Part shown: piece after piece, positions 7,777 to 16,270 of the stretch | Layout of the letters: each line of letters opens with the position of its first letter | Numbering within the stretch: the stretch's first letter is position 1 | From: DASYKT01 sp963718105 | Lineage (GTDB): Bacteria; Acidobacteriota; Blastocatellia; Pyrinomonadales; Pyrinomonadaceae | Direction: 5' to 3' | Length of the DNA stretch: 64,000 nucleotides | Assembly: GCA_963718105.1 (NCBI GenBank) | Contig: OY970352.1 | Location: forward strand, 496,001 to 560,000 | The notes under the pieces: model-generated | What the model saw: the letters and a program-made list of their open reading frames with translations, nothing else | What the model was told of the DNA's origin: nothing | Database searches by the model: none | Translations under genes and position numbers: made by a program

Positions 7777-7977
7777 ATGCAGGATGTAAAGGAATCGATG
7801 GCGGAGAATCCGGGTGAACCGTTCACGGACCCGAAAGAACCAAACACACCCGGACCGGTCGAACCGAATCCGTATCCGGTAACCGATCCGGTTCCCGCAC
7901 CTGACCCGGAGCCGTTTCCCGACCCGGTGCCTGAGCCGATCCCGGTTCCCGGAGCGCCGCCGGGTGTTGTGTTTTAA
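7777..7977 (+). CDS. Small Pro/Glu/Asp-rich protein (PxPxPEP repeats)
   Basis: I start this gene at the ATG at 7777 because AGGGAGGG lies six bases upstream; the earlier in-frame ATG at 7735 has no ribosome site. The 66-aa product has no signal peptide or membrane segment. It becomes, from residue ~14 on, an irregular repeat of Pro with Asp, Glu, Val or Ile in between, ending in GAPPGVVF. Such sequences are extended and unfolded. No family is recognised and no role can be assigned. A hairpin terminator follows about 60 bases after the stop, which supports a real transcription unit. Confidence 0.55.
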   Translation: MQDVKESMAENPGEPFTDPKEPNTPGPVEPNPYPVTDPVPAPDPEPFPDPVPEPIPVPGAPPGVVF

Positions 7978-8039
7978 CACGGGCTGATCCTGGCAAAAAA
8001 ATGACGAACGTCTAGCCGGCGAAACTCGTTGATAGAAAT

Positions 8040-8066
8040 AAAGGGCAACCGCATTGGCTGCCCTTT
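8040..8066. terminator. Bidirectional hairpin terminator
   Basis: AAAGGGCA pairs with TGCCCTTT around a short loop, with T-rich sequence on both sides. It can end the Pro-rich gene on the plus strand and the tRNA-Arg on the minus strand. Confidence 0.7.
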
Positions 8067-8080
8067 ACTTTTGATTTTTA

Positions 8081-8157
8081 TGGTGCACCCGGCATGATTC
8101 GAACATGCGACCCTCTGATTCGTAGTCAGATACTCTATCCAGCTGAGCTACGGGTGC
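8081..8157 (-). tRNA. tRNA-Arg (anticodon ACG)
   Basis: On the minus strand the acceptor arm GCACCCG pairs with CGGGTGC. The D arm is GCTCAGCTGGATAGAGT. The anticodon stem TCTGA/TCAGA holds the loop CTACGAA with anticodon ACG, and the T arm has GTTCGAATC. The 3' CCA is encoded. The wobble A would be deaminated to inosine to read CGN codons. Confidence 0.97.
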
Positions 8158-8173
8158 GAAAACGCGAATAATT

Positions 8174-8202
8174 AAACTACCTGTCTTGCCCTTTTGTGTC
8201 AA
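8174..8202 (-). promoter_or_regulatory. Sigma-70-type promoter of tRNA-Arg
   Basis: Reading the minus strand, TTGACA is followed by a 17-base spacer and TAGTTT, placed 17 bases before the tRNA 5' end. Spacing and position fit a tRNA promoter. Confidence 0.65.
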
Positions 8203-8244
8203 GGAAGCAAGTTGTTCCTCTTATAATAAGTTACTAATTTTACA

Positions 8245-9385
8245 GTGTGTTGTAAAATATCGGACGTGGGTGAAGCAGCGCAAATATCGGAATTTTTGAG
8301 TGAAAGGATCGCGGCGGGCGATTTTCCGTCGGCGGTCTACCTGGCCGGCGAAAAAGGCGAGATCAAGTTTTCCGGCGCGTTGGGAAACGCGGTGGCAGAG
8401 CCGGAAACGATCGCGACGACCGCTGACACGATCTATGACCTGGCTTCGCTGACCAAGGTATTGATAACCGGGCTGCTGATCGCCAAGAGGTTTAGCGAAA
8501 AGCCAGGATCGCCGTCGTTTGACAGTTTTTTTGAACAATGCCGCGGGATAAGTAACACGCTCGCGCTCATTCATACCTCCGGCCTTCCCGCGTGGAAGCC
8601 TTTCTATTTACTGGCGGAACCGGACGATCTTTTATCGTACGAAACAAAATGCAAGCGTGTGATCGAATTGATCGCATCAGAACGCGGCAGCTACGAACCA
8701 GGCTCAAAAGTGGTGTATAGCGACCTTAATTATTTGCTGTTAGGGTTTTTTCTGGAAAAGCTTTATGAAGGGAAGTTAGAGCGCGATCGCAAAAAAAGAG
8801 ATCTTTGAACCGCTCGGTTTGAAGAAGACCTTTTTCAACCCGCCGGCGGAATTGAAACGTGAAATTGCCGCCAGCGAGCACGGCAACAAATACGAAAAAC
8901 AAACGTGCACGGAAAACGGTTATGATGCGAGCCGGTACGATTGGCGCGAGGGTGTGATCTGGGGTGAGGTGCACGATGGCAACGCATATTTTCTCGATGG
9001 AGTCGCCGGGCACGCCGGGCTTTTTTCGACGGCGGAAGAAGTATTTAAGATCGCGTGTCAATTTCTGGCGGGAAGATCTCAAATGCTTAGTGCGGAGATC
9101 TGTAAAATTTTCCAAACCGATCAAACGCCGGGACTGAACGAAGCGCGGTCGCTGGGATTCCAACTGGCAGCGACGCCGGATTCTACCGCGGGCGAGGCAT
9201 TGGCAAAAAACAGCTTCGGGCACCTGGGATTTACCGGCACCAGCCTCTGGATCGAACCCGACACCGAACGTATTTTTATCCTTCTGACAAATCGCACGCA
9301 TCATCACCCGCCGCCGTTTGTGAATATCAATTCCACGCGCCGCGAATTTCACCGGCTGGCGGTAGAAGAGCTGAATAAGCTTTAG
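8245..9385 (+). pseudogene. Class C beta-lactamase-family serine hydrolase, frameshifted
   Basis: The first part (from a GTG at 8245) carries the SxxK nucleophile motif as SLTK and the YxN-like YSDLNY motif of the serine beta-lactamase/penicillin-binding-like hydrolases. The second part, in the next frame, continues with EIFEPLGLKKTFF and the C-terminal GHLGFTGTS block. The two parts join perfectly if one A is removed from the run of seven A at 8791-8797. No signal peptide is seen, so a cytosolic esterase or peptidase-like role is possible. The single homopolymer shift could be a real inactivation, slippage, or a sequencing error. The start is uncertain as no clear ribosome site is present. 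Confidence 0.75.
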
Positions 9386-9538
9386 AAAGTTCGGAGTTTC
9401 GGAATAATCACCCGTCATCCGAAACGGATGCCCCCCTCCTTGAAAAGTAGGGAGTTTTATGAACTGTGTGATAGATTTTATTGGGCACGAAATGGTGAGT
9501 TTCTGCATCAAAGCAAAAGTTCCGCTCGAAAAGTATCT

Positions 9539-10753
9539 ATGAAACGCAGTTTAATTATCGGCTTATTGTTGGTGCTATTGTCGTTAGCTAACGCTCACGG
9601 GCAATCGGCGCGAAGCCGTCCGGCGGAAAACAGCGGCAAAAAAGCCCAGAAACAAGAGACGCCTGCCCCAACTCCCGAAGCTCAAACTAAAGGTACAGCC
9701 GCGGATGAACCTTCGGGCGATGACGTGGTCAAGGTTTCGACGGACCTGGTTTCTTTTCCGGTTTCGGTGCTCGATCGCAGAGGGCGGAATATCTTTGATC
9801 TGCAAAAAGAAGAGTTTCAGATATTCGAAGACGGAAAGCCGCAGGAGATCGCTTTTTTTGCCACTACCGAGCAGCCTTTCACCGTCGTTTTAATGCTCGA
9901 TATCAGCCTCTCTACGCGCTTTAAGATCACCGATATTCAATCGGCCGCGATCGCATTTCTCGATCAGCTTAGGCCGGAAGACAAGGTGATGGTGGTGGCC
10001 TTTGCCGAGAATGTTTATAGCCTCAGCGATTTTACCAGCGACCGCGCTGAATTAAAGCGGGCGATCCGCAGCACGAAATTTAAAGACGGGACAAGTATTT
10101 ACGACGCGTTTAACCTGGTAACCTGGCGATTGGAGCGCGTCCAGGGAAGAAAAGCGATCGTTATGTTCACGGATGGCGTGGATACTACCTCAAGAAAATC
10201 GTACCTGAGTGAAAATCTTCGCGAGGCGGATGAACTTGACGCGATAATTTTTCCCATCGAATTCAACACTTATGCCGACGTTAAGAGAATGGAACGCCAG
10301 GGCACTGTCGATGCGGGGCAAACCGAGCCGAAGACCGACGGGCCGCTATCGCTGCCAAAGATAGATGTGGAGGTCAACCGGGATATCCTCAATAAACCGC
10401 CGCAGCCCAAAAACGAACCGGTTTCGATCGGCGACGACCAGACCATTTCGAGCAGCCCGGGCACCAGTAGGGCGGAGTATGACAAGGCCAGCAAATACCT
10501 GGCGGACCTGGCCGACCGGACCGGAGGAAAGGTCGAAAAAGCGACCACGCTATACGACATCGAAAATGCCTTCAGGCGTATCGCGCAGGGGCTGCGCCAG
10601 CAATACAGCATCGGTTACTACCCGCCGGACCTTGAAAAAACAGGCGTGCCGAGGAAAGTAAAAGTAAAAGTTAGCCGTCCTGATCTGGTAGTTAAGTCGC
10701 GTGAAACCTATACTATAGGCCAGCCGGCAAATAAGAGCGCAAGAACCAAGTAA
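9539..10753 (+). CDS. Secreted VWFA-related acidobacterial-domain protein
   Basis: The start at 9539 begins a clear signal peptide (MKRS, then a Leu/Ile-rich core, cleavage after AHG or nearby); the frame is open further upstream but that region has no such feature. The 404-aa product has a von Willebrand A domain with the metal-ion-dependent adhesion site DISLS and later MFTDGVD. It ends in SIGYYPP, typical of the VWFA-related domain abundant in Acidobacteria. A variable Pro/Asn-rich stretch lies between. The domain binds partners through a divalent metal. Function in this family is unknown. A second, broken paralogue follows 80 bases downstream, so the pair arose by duplication. Confidence 0.88.
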   Translation: MKRSLIIGLLLVLLSLANAHGQSARSRPAENSGKKAQKQETPAPTPEAQTKGTAADEPSGDDVVKVSTDLVSFPVSVLDRRGRNIFDLQKEEFQIFEDGKPQEIAFFATTEQPFTVVLMLDISLSTRFKITDIQSAAIAFLDQLRPEDKVMVVAFAENVYSLSDFTSDRAELKRAIRSTKFKDGTSIYDAFNLVTWRLERVQGRKAIVMFTDGVDTTSRKSYLSENLREADELDAIIFPIEFNTYADVKRMERQGTVDAGQTEPKTDGPLSLPKIDVEVNRDILNKPPQPKNEPVSIGDDQTISSSPGTSRAEYDKASKYLADLADRTGGKVEKATTLYDIENAFRRIAQGLRQQYSIGYYPPDLEKTGVPRKVKVKVSRPDLVVKSRETYTIGQPANKSARTK

Positions 10754-10833
10754 TTTGCCTGGCATCTCCGCAAAGCGTCAAACCATCGAAACGCAGTTAT
10801 AAAAGCGCATTTTGCTTTTTTTGAGGTGGTTAA

Positions 10834-12045
10834 ATGAAAAAATTCCTGCTTGTTTTAATATGCGCTGTTATATTCGGGGTATTTTCCGCGAGCGTGTTCG
10901 TGGCACAGTCTTCCAACGGCACGCGCCCGCGCCGCACTGACGGCACAAAAGCCCCGGTAGGTTCCGACCAGACCGGCCCGATTGAAGACAGCGATGATGT
11001 CATTAAGGTCGATACCACCCTGGTAACGATACCGGTGTCGGTTTTCGACAGCGGCGGACGTTTTATCTCCGGGTTGAACAAGAACGATTTCCGGATATTT
11101 GAAGACGGGCAGGCCCAGCAGATAGAAGTTTTTGCCACCACCGAACAGCCTTTCACCGTCGTGCTGCTTTTAGACGTCAGCCGCTCTACCCAATTCCAGA
11201 TCGAAGAAATTCAGGATGCCGCGATAGCTTTTGTCGAGCAGCTGCGCCCGCAAGACCAGATGATGGTGGTCGCTTTCGATGACGAGATACAGGTCTTGAG
11301 CGAACCTACTTCGGACCGACAGACTGCTGAGAAATGCCATCCGGCGCACGCGGTTTGGCGGCGGGACAAAACTCTATGACGCGGTGGATTTTGCGCTCAA
11401 CTATCGTTTGCGAAATATCGAAGGGACGTAAGGCCATCGTATTGTTCACCGACGGGGTTGATTCTTCATCCGAACGATCGAATTATATGCGCACCGTCAG
11501 CGACGCCGAGCGAAGCGACGTGATCATTTACCCGGTCCGCTACGATACCTCGGAATACAACGGCGGCCAGAATACGAACAGATTTCCCTGGCCTAATCGC
11601 CGCGGCGGCGGGTGGCGGGGGCAACAGGCGCGGCGGCGGAGGTAATAGAGGCGGCGGGATCAATATTCCTTTTCCGTGGCCGAATGGCGGCGGCGGCAAT
11701 GGTGGGGGCGGTAACAGCGGAGGGATCTGGCGCGGCCCCGAGGATGAATACTCGGTTGGCGAACGCTATCTTAAGGAATTAGCAGGTAAAACCGGCGGTA
11801 AATATTTCAACGCCTCGACCACGGGAAATCTGGAAACGTCTTTTGCCGGCATTGCCGACGAATTAAGAGAACAGTACAGCATTGGTTATTACCCGCAGAA
11901 TCAGGGCAGCGCCGGGCAAAGAAAGCAGATCAACGTCCGGGTCAACCGGCCCAATCTGAGCGTGAAGGCAAAAACAAGCTATGTGGTTGGCGAAAAACAG
12001 GAGACCGGCAAGTTTCAACCAGATCGTTTTAATGTCGATGAGTAG
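10834..12045 (+). pseudogene. VWFA-related paralogue with three frameshifts
   Basis: The gene starts at an ATG with GAGGTGG nearby and a signal peptide (MKKFLLVLICAVIFG). The VWFA site DVSRS is intact. Around 11316-11320 the frame moves by +1 (continuing RLLRNAIRRTRFGGGTKLYD). It moves again at ~11421-11427 (then RKAIVLFTDGVDSS) and a third time inside a Gly/Asn-rich linker near 11590-11640, after which it is back in the original frame. It ends with EQYSIGYYPQ and a normal C-terminus at 12045. Three shifts of the same sign restore the frame overall, so the ends match but the middle is scrambled. Similarity to the upstream gene makes the reconstruction safe. Confidence 0.75.
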
Positions 12046-12127
12046 ATGAGGAAGTCAGTACGCGGAACGCGCAGTGAGGGTATAAGGTAGGATGACACGC
12101 TATAACTGCCTGGTTCCGGCTGACTTT

Positions 12128-12172
12128 TAGGCCGCAAGCGGCCTTTGCGGGCAGGGATGCCCGCGCTCCATA
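12128..12172. repeat. Palindromic repeat abutting the glgC stop codon
   Basis: AGGCCGCAAGCGGCCT is a perfect hairpin, followed by GCGGGCAGGGATGCCCGCGC, which is another, and then TCCAT. The second part matches the repeat at 2743. It directly adjoins the 3' end of glgC and could act as its terminator. Confidence 0.55.
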
Positions 12173-13473
12173 TTAAATGACCGTTCCGTTCGGGATGATC
12201 GCATTCTTGGGAATGATGATAATTCCGTCACGGATGTAGTAATTCTTGTCAGGGCCGTCTTCTTCCTGCACTCCACGCAGATTCACCAATTTCACCTCGT
12301 CGCCGACGCGCGCATTTTTATCGATGATCGCCTGGCGAATGACCGTGTTGCGGCCGAGGCCGTGATGGGGAATTCCCATTTTGTATTCCGCCGCGATCTC
12401 CTCGATGGTCTGGTGATAATCGGCGCCCATTAATATTGAATCTTCGATGATGGTGCCGGTGTCGATGCGGCTGCGCAAACCGACTATCGAACGGCGGATC
12501 TTAGCGCCCTGGATGATGCAGCCTTCGCTGATCATCGCTTCACTGGCCTCGCTGTCGTGAAATTTCGAAGGCGGCAGGAAACGGCTGCGGGTGTAGATCG
12601 GCGCTTCGACGTCGAAGAAATTGAATTTCGGCAGCGCGGAAGCCAGGTCGAGGCTGGCCTTGTAAAAAGCGCGGATCGTTCCGATGTCTTCCCAGTAACC
12701 CTTGAAAAGGTGCGACTGGACGTTGTACTTTTCGATCGCCGCGGGAATAATCTCGCGCCCGAAATCCACCCAGCTCGGGTCCTGATCCAGCAGCTCGACC
12801 AGCCTGTTGTAGTTAAAAACATAAATGCCCATCGAGGCGAGATAAGGACGCGCCGCTGACTGCTCCGCCGACAGGCCGAAGTTTGTCGTGTCGACCCGCA
12901 TCGATTCCAAAGCTTCACCTTTGGGCTTTTCCTTGAATTCGACAATGCGCCCGCTGCCTTCAGCCTTTAAGAGGCCAAAGCCTTCGGCTTGATCGGCCGC
13001 GCAGGGAATGACGGAAATAGTAACGTCGGCGTTTGTCTCGTAATGGCGGTCGAGAAAATTCTGGTAATTCATCCGGTAAAGATGATCGCCGCATAGGATC
13101 AAAAGCGTTTCGACCTGCCAATCGCGAATGTGCGGCAGCACCTGGCGGACGGCATCGGCCGTGCCCTGAAACCACTGCGGGCTGTCGATGCGCTGCTCGG
13201 CGGCGAGGATCTCGACAAAGCCGCTGGAAAAATTTGAAAAACGATAAGTGCGCGCAATATGCCGGTTAAGCGATGCCGAATTGTACTGCGTAAGAATAAA
13301 TATCTGCGTCAGATGTCTGAGTTGATGCAGTTCGATATCGGCACGTCGATCAGGCGGTATTTCCCGCCCAGCGGGACGGCCGGTTTCGAACGATGCTGGG
13401 TCAGGGGAAACAGCCGCGATCCGGCGCCGCCGCCTAAAATTACCGTCATCACATTTCTGTTTTCAATCGGCAT
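12173..13473 (-). pseudogene. glgC: Glucose-1-phosphate adenylyltransferase, frameshifted
   Basis: GlgC makes ADP-glucose from ATP and glucose-1-phosphate, the committed step of glycogen synthesis. The N-terminus from the ATG at 13473 has the family's nucleotide loop (VILGGGAGSRL, then PLT) and KPAVPLGGKYRLID. After SNCINSDI the frame hits TGA at 13311-13309. The protein resumes in another frame as IFILTQYNSASLNRHI and continues to the normal end, including CGDHLYRMNY, GTADAV and a C-terminal left-handed beta-helix with INGTVI-like repeats. One base missing or two extra near 13300-13312 explains it. All other regions look intact and conserved, so an assembly error is as likely as true loss. 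Confidence 0.85.
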
Positions 13474-13588
13474 AGAATTATTTGGCTTTTAGTTAAGTTC
13501 TATTTTATGAACGCTTTCAGAATATCCTTATTCGGCGGTTCATTTCAAGAATAAACTAACCCCCGCTGCTCTTTCCTGCGCCCCGTTG

Positions 13589-13629
13589 AGGTGTTTCACT
13601 TGTTTCCGGGGTGTAACACTGAAACACCT
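13589..13629. repeat. Hairpin AGGTGTTTCA/TGAAACACCT
   Basis: A perfect 10-bp stem with a 21-base loop lies upstream of glgC on its own. It could be an operator or a structured leader; no binding family can be assigned. The rest of 13474-13819 and of 14054-14465 shows no gene or other feature. Confidence 0.5.
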
Positions 13630-13819
13630 GAAACGAAAATGTAACAGAAATCTTAAAAATTATAGGCGATTGCCCAAAATTAAATAAAAGCGGCTTGAAA
13701 AGATCGGCGGAACAGGTAGCTCCGCAAAGACAGAAGCGCCGCGAGAATATTATTGCCGATGGCGATTCGTTTTTGTAGGAAAGGTTTTGGAGAAGTTTGT
13801 TTTTTGGTGATCTTTGATG

Positions 13820-14053
13820 ATGAGGCCAGAACCGGGAGAAGTTACGAGGTCAGAACCCGGAAACTCCCCTCCTGCCCGAGGAGGGGTGGCGCGGCGAAGC
13901 CGTGACGGGGTGGCCTGAGAAAGATCGACCTCTGACAAGTTACGAAGTCAGAACCCGAAGCGGTAGCGAGGGGTTTCTCCGAACGGTTCTAAAATCCAAA
14001 ATCCAAAATCCAAAATCCAAACCCCTCGCTACCGCTTCGGGTTCTGACTCCAT
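13820..14053. repeat. Composite palindromic repeat element (ATGAGG...TCAGAACC family)
   Basis: The element opens ATGAGGCCAGAACCGGGA and closes CGGGTTCTGACTCCAT. It contains a second internal GAGGTCAGAACCC end and a copy of the CCCCTCC/GGAGGGG repeat. It also holds four tandem AAAATCC units (about 13991-14020) between inverted CCCCTCGCTACCGCTTCGGG arms. It looks like a nested or chimeric insertion of two repeat families. Confidence 0.75.
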
Positions 14054-14465
14054 ATCTGACATAAGAGTGACCCGCAAAATCCGTTGCCGCATTTTTCTCA
14101 GCCGTTCATAATATCCTGTAAAAAGACGGATAAAGCGTTTATATTACCTTTGGGCAAGGCTTTCTCAACTAGCAATGTCTGCGGCTATAGCTCTTAACTC
14201 GCCGCGTTTGTTGCTATTGATAATTAAAATTTCCGTTGATTAGCAAGATTTATTGCTATGCTCAATCAGCTTGAAAGACTTTTGCGATATTCTCGGCTAA
14301 TATCTCGCTTTCACCGATAAAAAACATTGACTATTACAAAAATGCAGTCATAAAGTGATCGTATCGACTTGTTTTTATGATTGTTCCGTCTCCCAAAGAC
14401 TTACAATCCTTCCTTAAACGTTATATTTGCCAAGAACATTGCGGGCATACTTCATTAGAGGTTCT

Positions 14466-15221
14466 ATGAAAAGCAACAGAATAATGTGGGTGTTAGTGCT
14501 GCTGGTTGTCTTTACCACTCTTGCTATAACTTTCGGAACATTGGATAGCCGAGGTCAGGAAACTGCCTGTGAACAAGCTCAACCGACACCCGCGAGCGCC
14601 AATCGCTTTGGAGATATTAACAAGTATCCGAGGGTGATTTACGACGGAGTTGAATCTGTCACGGCAGCTGAACGTGAGGAAAGGCTGATTAAAGATAAGC
14701 GCTACAATATAAGCTTTCCTGTAATAAAAAATCCGTCTCCTGACGATATCGCCGTCGGCGGGATTGATGAAGATGAGCCTGTGCCTTCCATTATACCTTT
14801 TGACGAAAGCCGCCTTATAGTCATTGGCGAAATACTAAATTCGAAAGCAATTTTATCTAATGAGAAAAAAGGGATTTATTCGGAATATTCTTTTCGGATA
14901 CAAACAATTCTCAAGGAAGATAAAGAAAGAAAATTAAGCGTGGGCGAAACGATAAACCTGGATCGTGCCGGAGGGGTCGTGCAATACCCCAATGGCCAAA
15001 AAATACTTTACTTTGTGCAGTTCCAAAATCCGCCGGAAGTAAATGGGCGCTATGTATTTTTTCTGACTGGTGACGATTCTCGAAACCCTAACTATAAAAT
15101 CCTCACCGCATACCAATTTAAGAACAGTGGTGTAACTTTGCTGGACACGTACCCGGACTCTCAGGATTTTAAGGTAAAGAGCGAGGCGGAGTTTATCAAA
15201 CTCATCTTAAGTAAAAAATAA
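14466..15221 (+). CDS. Exported protein of unknown function
   Basis: I choose the ATG at 14466, preceded by AGAGG and starting a signal peptide or anchor (MKSNRIMWVLVLLVVFTTLA); the frame is open back to 14427. The 251-aa mature region is not recognised. The middle (IVIGEILNSKAILS, VGETINLDRAGGVVQYPNGQ) looks like a beta-rich domain. It is followed by two more exported genes on the same strand (15429 and 16271), all in a region with lower GC than the neighbours. Confidence 0.65.
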   Translation: MKSNRIMWVLVLLVVFTTLAITFGTLDSRGQETACEQAQPTPASANRFGDINKYPRVIYDGVESVTAAEREERLIKDKRYNISFPVIKNPSPDDIAVGGIDEDEPVPSIIPFDESRLIVIGEILNSKAILSNEKKGIYSEYSFRIQTILKEDKERKLSVGETINLDRAGGVVQYPNGQKILYFVQFQNPPEVNGRYVFFLTGDDSRNPNYKILTAYQFKNSGVTLLDTYPDSQDFKVKSEAEFIKLILSKK

Positions 15222-15399
15222 CAGAGGCTGCTATGAAAAACTTCTCCTACAAAAGTTCTATCACCACTTGCCGAAAGCGTTGCGGGCATCTTAATTAAGG
15301 CTGGAGAAATTTCTTGACCGGCGCTTGTTACGGGTATATCGTTAAAAAACTTACAGCAGTTCCGGCTGTTATTAGCCATCGATCTTTTCTGTTAAAAAC

Positions 15400-15413
15400 T
15401 GCTCCCAAGAGCA
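15400..15413 (+). promoter_or_regulatory. Small hairpin next to ribosome site, copy 1
   Basis: TGCTCCCAAGAGCA forms a 5-bp stem with a 4-base loop directly before the Shine-Dalgarno GAAAGG of the next gene. The same hairpin plus GAAAGG recurs at 16241-16260 before another start, so it may control translation of both. Confidence 0.5.
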
Positions 15414-15428
15414 GAAAGGACTATTTTA

Positions 15429-16181
15429 ATGAAATTAACTCTCACAAAGCATTCGGTCATTTTGATACTTCTCACCAGTGCGTGCATATTAATGATCGCT
15501 TCGGCCTCCTTTGCTCAAGCAATAAATCAAGATAAGCAAAACTTGAAACTTATTTCAATCGTTTCACAACCCGATTGCCCTTTGGTTTTAACGCCTGCGG
15601 GGGTCGATGATTCGAATGAAGGAATAACCGTATTAAAATTTGACGTGCGAAATTTTAGCGAGCGAAAAATTAAGGCTTTTTCGATCTCACGAAGCATGCT
15701 AGGTGATGAAAAGATCCGAGGATTGATTACTTTTATTATATCTTTCAACGCCGGAGAAACCACCGAGGGCTGGGCCTCTGAGGCAAAAGTAAATATAAAT
15801 TCTGATTCGAAAATATTATTGGCGGTTGATTATGTGCTTTTCGATGACGGCGGTTTCTGGGGCAAGGATTCCAGAAAAGAGTCTGGATTTATTTCAGCCT
15901 ATCCCGAAGGGCAAAAGAAAGCTCTGTCAGAAATTAAAAAATTGATCGACAAGCTAGATGAAATCGCCTTATTGCGGCTATTTGATCGCGAGATCACAAA
16001 GCTCGATAGTCTGGATATTGATAAAAATAAATCTGATGAATGGCGGATCGGATACTTATGTGGGTATAAAGTTGTTTTAGCAGAACTAAAAACAATGTAT
16101 CAAAAACAAGGCCTTAGCGCCCTTCCCTCAACCTTGGAAACATTCAACGAGCTTGTAAAACCCATCCGGGTCGGCATGTAG
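15429..16181 (+). CDS. Exported protein of unknown function
   Basis: The 250-aa product has a signal peptide (MKLTLTKH followed by a Leu/Ile run and cleavage near SFA/QA). The mature part is not recognised. It starts with a beta-sandwich-like stretch (LKFDVRNFSERKIKAFSISR) and ends helical, including a Lys-rich EIKKLIDKLDEIALLRLFD segment. The start follows GAAAGG with an unusual hairpin in front. It may be co-regulated with the Gly-rich gene downstream. Confidence 0.65.
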   Translation: MKLTLTKHSVILILLTSACILMIASASFAQAINQDKQNLKLISIVSQPDCPLVLTPAGVDDSNEGITVLKFDVRNFSERKIKAFSISRSMLGDEKIRGLITFIISFNAGETTEGWASEAKVNINSDSKILLAVDYVLFDDGGFWGKDSRKESGFISAYPEGQKKALSEIKKLIDKLDEIALLRLFDREITKLDSLDIDKNKSDEWRIGYLCGYKVVLAELKTMYQKQGLSALPSTLETFNELVKPIRVGM

Positions 16182-16240
16182 TTTTTAGCAATAAGACACA
16201 GAGTTCTGCTTCCCCTAATATTATTAGTCAAATACTTCCA

Positions 16241-16254
16241 TGCTCCCACGAGCA
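16241..16254 (+). promoter_or_regulatory. Small hairpin next to ribosome site, copy 2
   Basis: TGCTCCCACGAGCA has the same stem as the copy at 15400, with one loop base changed (A to C). It is followed by GAAAGG and the start of the collagen-like gene. Confidence 0.5.
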
Positions 16255-16270
16255 GAAAGGTGACCTTCCC

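Noticed and set aside
13300..13312. TGA in glgC as selenocysteine or a recoded stop
   Set aside because: The sequence after TGA in the same frame is unlike GlgC; the correct residues are in another frame, so a frame break explains it.
13991..14020. Tandem AAAATCC units taken as a possible CRISPR or microsatellite locus
   Set aside because: Units are 7-10 bases with no spacers and lie inside a palindromic element. The same motif occurs singly in other copies.
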